NCBI GenBank assembly: GCA_009691645.1
Contig: SIAT01000093.1
Span: forward strand, 1 to 7,115
Direction: 5' to 3'
DNA length: 7,115 bases
Source of the DNA: Pedosphaera sp.
GTDB taxonomy: Bacteria > Verrucomicrobiota > Verrucomicrobiia > Limisphaerales > SIAT01
In this document: positions 1 to 5,482 of the stretch, piece after piece
Layout of the letters: each line of letters opens with the position of its first letter
Numbering within the stretch: position 1 is the first letter of the stretch
Made by a program: the position numbers and the translations under genes
Notes under the pieces: model-generated
What the model was told of the DNA's origin: nothing
The model's database searches: none
The model's input: the letters and a program-made list of their open reading frames with translations, nothing else

Positions 1-13
1 TCACCGTGGGCAT
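1..13 (-). CDS. Possible 5' end of a gene leaving the left edge
   Basis: Only four full codons are visible, reading M-P-T-V on the minus strand before the window ends, so no function can be given. The case for a real start is the ribosome-binding site: a purine run AGGGGGA (complement of 18-24) ends four bases before the ATG. That is a better site than any other gene here has. An in-frame ATG at 31 would add MNEGDF to the front and is the alternative start. The small ORF 40-276 ends 8-26 bases upstream on the same strand, so the two could be co-transcribed. Confidence is low because almost no coding sequence is visible. Confidence 0.3.
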
Positions 14-39
14 AAAATCCCCCTCATTCATTTCTCGCG

Positions 40-276
40 TTATGGCAAAGTCCGATAGGAATTGTCGTCTCGCAACGGAGAATCTGCAGCCGTCATGTGT
101 GCGTCACAGTTCGCCATTCTCCGACTCGGCACGATACCGATAAAAGCCATCAGTAGGCCGCTGAAAAATACCAGCAGCGCTGAAATGATCAGGATGCGGC
201 GCTGCAAGGCAGGAGAAGAGACTCGGGAGAGCATAGGCTTAGTTGCGTTCCGCGAGAGGTCTGTGGATTTACTCAT
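40..276 (-). CDS. Small single-pass membrane protein, hypothetical
   Basis: A 78-residue ORF that I do not recognise. It has a polar basic N-terminus (residues 1-27, ending QRR), one clear hydrophobic helix at about 28-49 (ILIISALLVFF then GLLMAFIGIV), and a polar C-terminal tail of about 28 residues with one Cys. The basic residues before the helix suggest an N-in, C-out topology if it is a membrane anchor. The site before ATG 276 is poor: GGGG directly abuts the start and GGAG lies 14 bases away. A second in-frame ATG (residue 15) would still keep the helix. It lies beyond the porin terminator on the same strand, so it would need its own promoter or readthrough; I see no convincing promoter in 277-322. 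An overlapping plus-strand ORF exists but encodes nothing coherent. The membrane helix is the main reason to keep this entry. Confidence 0.45.
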   Translation of the reverse strand: MSKSTDLSRNATKPMLSRVSSPALQRRILIISALLVFFSGLLMAFIGIVPSRRMANCDAHMTAADSPLRDDNSYRTLP

Positions 277-308
277 CCCCAGAACTCACACTCCACAGAG
301 CAAATTAG

Positions 309-349
309 CACAAAAGGAAACTGCGAGGCGGAAAACGTTCCCGCCTCGC
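309..349 (-). terminator. Intrinsic terminator of the porin gene
   Basis: A 9-bp perfect GC-rich inverted repeat (GCGAGGCGG at 323-331, CCGCCTCGC at 341-349) begins 43 bases beyond the porin stop. Read on the minus strand, the stem can extend inward by a G-T and two A-T pairs, leaving a loop of about three bases. It is followed by a T-rich tail, AGTTTCCTTTTGTG (complement of 309-322). The tail lies on the minus-strand side, so the element ends transcripts from the porin gene. Confidence 0.8.
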
Positions 350-391
350 CGCAAAGCGCCCGCAAAAGGCGGCTCGCAGGTCTGACGCTTG

Positions 392-1804
392 TCAGAAGTT
401 GAAGATAGTCTGGAAATAGACCCAGTCGGCATCCGTGGCGATCCCGCCACCCGCTTCGACCGAGCTCTTGATATAGCTGCCGGTGAAGAAGTGGGCATAG
501 CCAGCCTGGAGCGTCCACCATTTGTTGACGCTGTAGCTCAGCACGAGGTCCAGCTCCGACCCGAGATATTTGCTGAACTGCGAGTTGCGGCCGTAACCGT
601 TGGAGCCTCGCGCAGTGCCGCTCTCGCTATAGAAGGAATCGCGGTCGTCGGAGAGGAAGTAGGCGTGCAGGTCGGCGGCCACGCTCAGATCCTTGTGCGG
701 CTTGGCCGAGAAACGCAGGTGCGGATCGTGGATGTTGCGCAGGCCGATGACATCGATGTAGCCGTACTTGCCGTGGTTGGTGCCGTAGAGTTGGTCGAGA
801 GTGCCGCTCTTGCCGTCGGTGGAGTCCTCATCGCCGCTGCCCCAGTCGTACTGAATGCCGAGGCGAGGAGTCCACGCGGACTCCTTCCATGTGTAACCGG
901 CGGTCAAAAAGGCGCCGTAGGCCGTATGGTCCAGCGCGCCGACGGTGCCGAACTGGCCGGCGAACTCGGCGGCGAAATCCCAGTTGCCGAACTGGCCGGG
1001 GATGGAAGCGAGGCGCGCGCCGATGGTGTACACATCGCGGTCGCTCGGCGGGGTGACGCCTGTGACCGTGGTAGTGCCGACGGCGTTCCGGGCGATGAAG
1101 TAGAGGTGCGTGTCCATCTTGGGGATCAGGTTCTTCGCGGTGCCGTAGATGCCCGAGAAATACTCGTAATCCTCCGCTAGGTTGAAGTTGTTGTCGTTGG
1201 CGCCATTGATGCGGCCGACGAAACCATCCAGCGAATAATCACCCTGCTCGAAGCGCAGTTTGGCCGCATCGAACACGCGGCCCGTGTTACCCCAATCGCT
1301 CTTGCCGATGAATCGCTCCTCGCCGTAGCTCAGTTCCTGCCGGCCGATCTTGAGGCTGAGCGGAAACTCCTTCGGGTTCCCGATCTGGAGATAAGCCTGA
1401 TACAGTTCGAACTGGTCGGAATCGGAGTTGACGGCGCGATCATCACCGGTGGAACGGCTGTCACGGCCTTGCACGTAGAATTGAAGCCACGACTGCGGTT
1501 TGTAGCCGACATGCACCTTGGTGCGCGTGACCCAGAAGACGTTGTCGTTGTTGAAACCGGTCTTGATGAAGTCGGCGCTGGCGCCGGCACCGGTCGCATT
1601 ACCCGCGTTCTCCTTCACCTCGTAGCGGAGGCGGATCTGCGCGCCGACATCCCACGGACTGGCGTTGGTCCATTGGGAACGAAGCCAGTCGTTGACGACG
1701 CCGGCACTCGGCTTGGCGGCCGCGGCCGGGGAACCGGCTTGCTGGGCGTGCGCGGTGACGAGCGACGCACTCAGAGTGAGGAGGGTGAGTAGATGACGGA
1801 ACAT
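392..1804 (-). CDS. Outer-membrane porin, alginate-export (AlgE-like) family
   Basis: A 470-residue beta-barrel protein. Residues 1-20 form a Sec signal peptide (MFRHLL, then a hydrophobic stretch) with a likely cleavage after AHA. A proline/alanine-rich linker (21-36) precedes the barrel. The block at 154-179 (GRQELSYGEERFIG, then DWGNTGRVFDA) is what I know from the alginate export family (Pfam Alginate_exp). Alternating aromatic strands continue to the end, and the last residue is Phe (YFQTIFNF), the usual BAM recognition signal. Most members are solute channels of unknown specificity, so the match gives no evidence that this protein moves alginate. The gene is divergent from the Tat-exported oxidoreductase across a 238-bp gap, which suggests shared control and perhaps a shared substrate. 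No Shine-Dalgarno sequence is evident before ATG 1804; the signal peptide fixes the start. Its own terminator follows. Confidence 0.88.
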   Translation of the reverse strand: MFRHLLTLLTLSASLVTAHAQQAGSPAAAAKPSAGVVNDWLRSQWTNASPWDVGAQIRLRYEVKENAGNATGAGASADFIKTGFNNDNVFWVTRTKVHVGYKPQSWLQFYVQGRDSRSTGDDRAVNSDSDQFELYQAYLQIGNPKEFPLSLKIGRQELSYGEERFIGKSDWGNTGRVFDAAKLRFEQGDYSLDGFVGRINGANDNNFNLAEDYEYFSGIYGTAKNLIPKMDTHLYFIARNAVGTTTVTGVTPPSDRDVYTIGARLASIPGQFGNWDFAAEFAGQFGTVGALDHTAYGAFLTAGYTWKESAWTPRLGIQYDWGSGDEDSTDGKSGTLDQLYGTNHGKYGYIDVIGLRNIHDPHLRFSAKPHKDLSVAADLHAYFLSDDRDSFYSESGTARGSNGYGRNSQFSKYLGSELDLVLSYSVNKWWTLQAGYAHFFTGSYIKSSVEAGGGIATDADWVYFQTIFNF

Positions 1805-1953
1805 GGCGGTTTCAGGTTATGGTTTTTTCGGTTGCAGTGACATGTCGGAAAGGAGATGTGGGGCGCCTTCCGAGAATCTCTTCAAAGTCGATGCAATCCA
1901 AAGTAACTTTTCACTTCGTGTTTTCAAGCGTTTTTTCCGGCCGCTTTCAGTGG

Positions 1954-1984
1954 TGGACAGCCGCTGCGGGAGAGGCTAAATAAT
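1954..1984 (+). promoter_or_regulatory. Candidate promoter for the Gfo/Idh/MocA gene
   Basis: TGGACA (1954-1959, five of six matches to TTGACA) is followed after 19 bases by AATAAT (1979-1984, five of six matches to TATAAT). Transcription would start near 1991 and give a leader of about 50 bases before ATG 2043. The spacer is longer than the ideal 17. The -10 element sits in the loop of the dyad at 1965-1998, which would suit control at this site. This is a by-eye match only. Confidence 0.35.
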
Positions 1985-1998
1985 CAGCCGCTCCAGCA
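1965..1998. promoter_or_regulatory. Imperfect dyad, possible operator or leader hairpin
   Basis: Two 13-base arms, TGCGGGAGAGGCT (1965-1977) and AGCCGCTCCAGCA (1986-1998), are inverted repeats with 11 of 13 positions paired. The two exceptions are single G/A oppositions. The loop is AAATAATC. The element ends 44 bases before the ATG of the oxidoreductase gene and overlaps its candidate -10. It could be a repressor operator serving one or both divergent genes. It could instead be an RNA stem if transcription starts further upstream. I do not recognise the motif as that of a known regulator family. Confidence 0.4.
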
Positions 1999-2042
1999 AC
2001 GCAAAGGCGTGTGACGCGCCGAAGCACGAACCAAGATAATTT

Positions 2043-3401
2043 ATGAACCAGAACACCTCATCAAACCCGAGCTTCTCGCGCCGGGATTTCCTCACCACAA
2101 CAACCAAGGCTGCCGCCGGCGCCTCACTGCTCGGCGCGCTGTCGGCCGAGCGTTTCGCCCTCGGCGCTTCGCCGAGCGACACCGTGAAGATCGCGCTCAT
2201 CGGCTGCGGCGGGCGCGGTTCCGGTGCCGCCAATCAGGCGCTCGGCACGGATGGGAGCGTCAAACTCGTGGCTGCGGCGGACGTGCATCCGGACCGCTTG
2301 AACGGGGCCATCAGCAATCTCTCGAAGGCTCACAAGGACAAGGTGGACATCAAGAAGGAGAATCTGTTCCTCGGTTTCGACGGCTACAAGAAAGCCATCG
2401 CCATGGCCGACGTGGTGATTCTCGCCACGCCGCCCGGCTTCCGCCCGATGCAGTTCGAGGAAGCGGTGCGCCAAGGCAAGCACGTCTTCATGGAGAAGCC
2501 GGTCTGCGTGGACGCCCCCGGTTTCCGCAAGGTGATGGCTGCCGCGCAGGAAGCCAAAAAGAAAAACCTCAAGGTCGGTGTCGGCCTCCAGCGCCATCAC
2601 CAACTCGGCTATCTCGAGACAATGAAGCGCCTGCACGACGGCGCCATTGGGGACATCGTGGCGATGCGCGCTTACTGGAACGGCAACACGCCGTGGGTGC
2701 GCCGCCGTGACGAACTCGAGAAGCAGTACGGCCGCAAGCTCACTGAGATGGAATACCAACTGCGCAACTGGTACTACTTCGTCTGGCTCTGCGGCGACCA
2801 TATTGCCGAGCAGCACATTCATAATCTCGACGTCATCAACTGGGTCAAGAAGGGCCCGCCTGTCAGCGCTCGCGGTAACGGCGGTTGCGAAACCCGCAAG
2901 GGCAAAGACTACGGCGAGATCTTCGATCACCACGTCGTCGAGTTCACCTACGCGGACGGCTCCGTCTGCTTCAGTCAGTGCCGTCACCAGCAGGGTTGCT
3001 GGAATGATGTCTCCGAGTCCGTCATCGGCACGAAGGGCAAGAGCGACCTCGGTCGCTACACCATCACTGGCGAGAACGCATGGCGCTTCAAAGGCGGTGG
3101 CAAGGACGCCTATCAGCAGGAGCACGACGATCTCTTCGCCGCCATCCGTAACGACACTCCCTTCAACGAGGCCGAGTACGGGGCCGCCAGCTCGATGACC
3201 TCCGTGCTCGGCCGCATGGCGACCTACTCCGGCAAGGAAGTCACATGGGAACAGGCCATCAATTCGCAAGTGGACACGATGGTGCCGAACATCGACAAGG
3301 TCTCCTTCGAGGAGGCGATGAATCTGTCGCCGAAGAGCCTGCCTGATCCGGCCACCGGCCTCTACAAGCTGGCCATTCCGGGCGTCACCACTGTCATCTA
3401 A
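2043..3401 (+). CDS. Tat-exported Gfo/Idh/MocA family oxidoreductase
   Basis: A 452-residue NAD(P)-dependent oxidoreductase. The N-terminus carries a twin-arginine signal: SRRDFL at 12-17, then an alanine/leucine-rich stretch to about 41, so the folded enzyme is likely exported with its cofactor bound. The Rossmann domain follows, with KIALIGCGGRGSG at 49-61 giving the GxGxxG nucleotide loop. EKPVCVDAPG at 151-160 holds the EKP motif with the conserved Lys152. The C-terminal substrate domain contains GDHIAEQHIHNLDVINW (251-267), the usual His/Asp active-site region, and FDHHVVEFTYADG near 294-306. Length is normal for this exported subfamily. Family members oxidise or epimerise sugars, inositols and related polyols; the substrate here cannot be read. 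There is no good Shine-Dalgarno; the Tat motif supports ATG 2043. apbE begins three bases after the stop, but a terminator lies between the two bodies. Confidence 0.92.
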   Translation: MNQNTSSNPSFSRRDFLTTTTKAAAGASLLGALSAERFALGASPSDTVKIALIGCGGRGSGAANQALGTDGSVKLVAAADVHPDRLNGAISNLSKAHKDKVDIKKENLFLGFDGYKKAIAMADVVILATPPGFRPMQFEEAVRQGKHVFMEKPVCVDAPGFRKVMAAAQEAKKKNLKVGVGLQRHHQLGYLETMKRLHDGAIGDIVAMRAYWNGNTPWVRRRDELEKQYGRKLTEMEYQLRNWYYFVWLCGDHIAEQHIHNLDVINWVKKGPPVSARGNGGCETRKGKDYGEIFDHHVVEFTYADGSVCFSQCRHQQGCWNDVSESVIGTKGKSDLGRYTITGENAWRFKGGGKDAYQQEHDDLFAAIRNDTPFNEAEYGAASSMTSVLGRMATYSGKEVTWEQAINSQVDTMVPNIDKVSFEEAMNLSPKSLPDPATGLYKLAIPGVTTVI

Positions 3402-3404
3402 CGA

Positions 3405-4445
3405 GTGCCCCCGTTGTTTCACATCACCCGCATCTGGCGACAGGTGCGGGTGTTTTGTTTACTGCTGGTTGCCGGATGCGCGACGGCGCGAAACGACGGC
3501 CCGTTCGCGCGTTTCGAATTCGCCCAGCCCGCGATGGGCACGATCTTCCGCATCACGCTTCACGCACCGGACGAGAAACGCGCGGAGGCGGCTGCGAAAG
3601 CTGCGTTCGCCCGCGTCATCGAGCTTGAGTTGGCGATGACCGATTACGATCCCGAGAGCGAGTTGCTCCGTCTCTGTCGCCCGCCACACGGCCAACCTGT
3701 GCAAGTTAGCCGCGACCTCTTCACCGCGTTGCAGCACGCGCGCGTTCTGGCCGAGCTGACCGAAGGAGCGATTGACCCCACGGTCGGGCCGTACGTCCAA
3801 CTCTGGCGGCGCGCGCGGCGTCAGCGAGAATTGCCCGCGCCCGAGAAGCTCGCCGAGGCTGCGGCCGCCGTCGGTTGGCGGAAGTTCCAATTAGACACAA
3901 AGAAACAAACGGTCACGCTGCTCGCGCCGAATATGCGGCTCGATTTGGGTGGTGTCGCGAAAGGGTACGCGGCCGACGCGGCGCTGGCCGTGCTGCGATC
4001 ACACGATATTCGCCGCGCGCTCGTGGCTGCGAGTGGCGATCTCGCCATCGGCGATCCGCCGCCCGGCAAAACCGGCTGGGCCATCGGCCTGACTTCCTTC
4101 GTCAGTGACAAGCCGGATCGGCAGGCCGTGCTCCGCAATTGCGGCGTCTCCACTTCGGGCGACACGGAGCAGTTCCTGCTGCTCGACGGTACGCGCTACT
4201 CGCACATCGTGAACCCGCTCACCGGTCGCGCTCTCACCAATCGAATCAGTGCGAACATCATCGCCCCCACTGCCACGGCCAGCGACATTCTCGCCACGGC
4301 CGTCTGCGTGCTCGGCGCGGAGAAGAGTTTGGAGATGGTGAAGACGCTTGATGGCGTTCATTTTCGCGCTGTCACGTTGCGCGATGGAAAACCGGCGGAA
4401 GTCGCCTCGGCTGGATTCCCGTCGCCAGCGAAATCGGAGAAGTGA
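3405..4445 (+). CDS. apbE: FAD:protein FMN transferase (ApbE), lipoprotein
   Basis: A 346-residue ApbE protein, which transfers FMN from FAD to a Thr/Ser of a target protein, usually in Rnf/Nqr subunits or FMN-binding-domain proteins. The N-terminus reads as a lipoprotein signal: basic segment, VFCLLLVAG, then Cys25 in an LVAGC lipobox, placing it in the periplasm. Family motifs in order: QPAMGTIFRI (41-50), GAIDPTVGPYVQLW (121-134), MRLDLGGVAKGYAAD (177-191), ASGD (209-212), SHIVNPLTGR (266-275) and ASDILATAV (292-300), with Asp294 and Thr298 at the metal-binding positions. Length is typical. The start is uncertain: GTG 3405 lies three bases after the oxidoreductase stop with no Shine-Dalgarno, while in-frame GTGs at 3444 and 3450 fall inside a terminator hairpin and leave little n-region. 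No Rnf/Nqr subunit or clear flavinylation motif is in the window, so its target is unknown. It converges on the kinase gene. Confidence 0.93.
   Translation: MPPLFHITRIWRQVRVFCLLLVAGCATARNDGPFARFEFAQPAMGTIFRITLHAPDEKRAEAAAKAAFARVIELELAMTDYDPESELLRLCRPPHGQPVQVSRDLFTALQHARVLAELTEGAIDPTVGPYVQLWRRARRQRELPAPEKLAEAAAAVGWRKFQLDTKKQTVTLLAPNMRLDLGGVAKGYAADAALAVLRSHDIRRALVAASGDLAIGDPPPGKTGWAIGLTSFVSDKPDRQAVLRNCGVSTSGDTEQFLLLDGTRYSHIVNPLTGRALTNRISANIIAPTATASDILATAVCVLGAEKSLEMVKTLDGVHFRAVTLRDGKPAEVASAGFPSPAKSEK
3425..3460 (+). terminator. Strong intrinsic terminator after the oxidoreductase gene
   Basis: The arms CACCCGCATCTG (3425-3436) and CAGGTGCGGGTG (3441-3452) form a 12-bp stem with one T-G wobble, closed by a GCGA (GNRA-type) tetraloop. 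TTTTGTTT follows at 3453-3460. The stem starts 24 bases after the oxidoreductase stop codon, the usual place for its terminator. It also overlaps codons of the apbE reading frame from GTG 3405, so apbE would need readthrough, another promoter, or ribosomes that open the hairpin. Confidence 0.82.
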
Positions 4446-4458
4446 GCCGCGGCGGCTC
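4444..4458. terminator. Hairpin between convergent genes, possible weak terminator
   Basis: GAGCCGC-G-GCGGCTC is a perfect 15-base palindrome that starts within the apbE stop codon and ends four bases before the stop codon of the convergent kinase gene. As RNA it would form five or six base pairs with a small loop, on either strand. There is no T-tract on either side, so it is a poor intrinsic terminator by sequence alone. It may act as a bidirectional pause or an end-protecting hairpin. Confidence 0.3.
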
Positions 4459-4462
4459 TGCG

Positions 4463-5482
4463 TCAGCGGATCAGCATCCCGTGCAACTGCGCCACGCTGG
4501 CCGTGCCGGTCGTTCCGAGTTGGTGGACGACTGACGAGGCGGCGGCCATCGCGATCTCCATCGCCTCGCGCAACTCAGCTCCCGCAGCGAGCGTGGCGGC
4601 GAGGTTCGCCGTCACCGCGTCGCCCGCTCCCACGATATCAATCTTACCACGCACCGGTCGGGAAGGGACATGCTCCACCGCGCCCGAGGCGTCGGCTCCG
4701 ATGATGCCTTCCTCCGAGAGCGTGACGAAGACGCGCTGGCCGGTCTTGCGGGCGAGTCGCGCAACGGCGGCTTTCACGCCGGCCACATCCGCCGCGGCAT
4801 CTGCTCCGGTAAGCGCGGCCAGTTCTGCGCGGTTCATCTTGTAAACAATCTGCGGGAAATCCCGCAGACCGCGCCGGCTATCGGCGAGGATGAGTAGTTC
4901 AGGGCGCCGCTTGGTGAGCGCGCTGATTTCATTGAGCACGCCAGCCGTCACAACACCGGTCGCGACGACGTCTACTTGGTCGAGCAGGATGATCGCATCC
5001 ACGGAATCCCCCAGCGCGCGTACGGCGGCGACGAGTCGGGCCGAGACCGTCTCCGGCGTGGGTGTCCAGTTCTTCGAATCGAGCCGGTTCAGTTCACGCG
5101 GTGATTGGCCGGACTCCAGCACGAGCGGTTTGCAGTAGGTGAAAGTGCGGCGCGCGGGTGTTTCAATGAAGTGGTCGAGGCGTGCACCGGAGATCGCCTT
5201 CAGCGCGCGCCGCAGTTCGTAGCCTTCCCCATCTTCACCGTAGAAACCGACGGGCCAGATTTCGCCGACACCGAGTGCGGCGAGGTTGTTCAGGATGGTG
5301 CCCGCACCGCCCGGCTGGCTGCGGACGCTCACAATATTGTGGACGGCGAGGCCGGTCTCGATGGAAATCTCGGCTCGAGCCGGATCAATTTCGAGATAGC
5401 GGTCGAGACAGAAATCACCCACGAGCGCCACACGGAGAGAGGCGTAGCGGGTGGCGATGGCGTGAAGGCGGTCCGAGTTCAC
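4463..5482 (-). CDS. PfkB-family sugar kinase, RfaE/HldE kinase-domain-like
   Basis: A ribokinase-fold kinase of 339 residues counted from GTG 5482; it should phosphorylate a sugar or sugar phosphate using ATP. VALVGDFCLDRY (18-29) and SQPGGAGTILNNLAALG (55-71) are the N-terminal substrate-binding strand and Gly-Gly loop. KMNRAE (215-220) is the NxxE motif. DIVGAGDAVTANL (282-294) is the PfkB signature, with Asp288 as catalytic base and Ile where Thr is usual. The pattern resembles the kinase half of HldE (heptose-7-phosphate kinase), but there is no nucleotidyltransferase half. Start: the open frame runs back to 5725, but those 81 residues are low-complexity and antiparallel in character, overlap the upstream gene and lack homology signs. 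GTG 5482 forms a GTGA overlap with the upstream stop, so translational coupling is likely. No Shine-Dalgarno is visible. The substrate is unknown. Confidence 0.9.
   Translation of the reverse strand: MNSDRLHAIATRYASLRVALVGDFCLDRYLEIDPARAEISIETGLAVHNIVSVRSQPGGAGTILNNLAALGVGEIWPVGFYGEDGEGYELRRALKAISGARLDHFIETPARRTFTYCKPLVLESGQSPRELNRLDSKNWTPTPETVSARLVAAVRALGDSVDAIILLDQVDVVATGVVTAGVLNEISALTKRRPELLILADSRRGLRDFPQIVYKMNRAELAALTGADAAADVAGVKAAVARLARKTGQRVFVTLSEEGIIGADASGAVEHVPSRPVRGKIDIVGAGDAVTANLAATLAAGAELREAMEIAMAAASSVVHQLGTTGTASVAQLHGMLIR

Noticed and set aside
381..396. Perfect 6-bp inverted repeat TCTGAC-GCTT-GTCAGA across the porin stop codon
   Set aside because: It is short, has no T-tract, and the stronger hairpin at 323-349 explains termination better.
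389..1180. 263-codon plus-strand open frame opposite the porin gene
   Set aside because: Its composition (Val/Ala/Glu/Arg-rich, no motifs) is that of an antisense shadow; the minus-strand frame carries a signal peptide, family motif and terminal Phe.
1569..1601. NATGAGASAD in the porin as a possible flavinylation site
   Set aside because: The Thr-Gly-Ala is followed by Gly rather than Ser/Thr and there is no preceding Asp; it sits in a small-residue loop of the barrel.
2011..2040. Promoter-like GTGACG-18-GATAAT just before the oxidoreductase ATG
   Set aside because: The -10 would end two bases before the ATG, so transcription would begin inside the coding region and there is no later start that keeps the Tat signal.
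2205..2235. RGSGAAN in the oxidoreductase as a possible ApbE flavinylation site
   Set aside because: This is the glycine-rich loop of the Rossmann fold; it lacks the Ser/Thr after Gly-Ala and the upstream Asp expected for an FMN attachment motif.
2124..3422. Long minus-strand open frame (432 codons) opposite the oxidoreductase gene
   Set aside because: It mirrors the GC-rich codon pattern of the real gene, its product has no coherent domain, and the plus-strand protein is full of family motifs.
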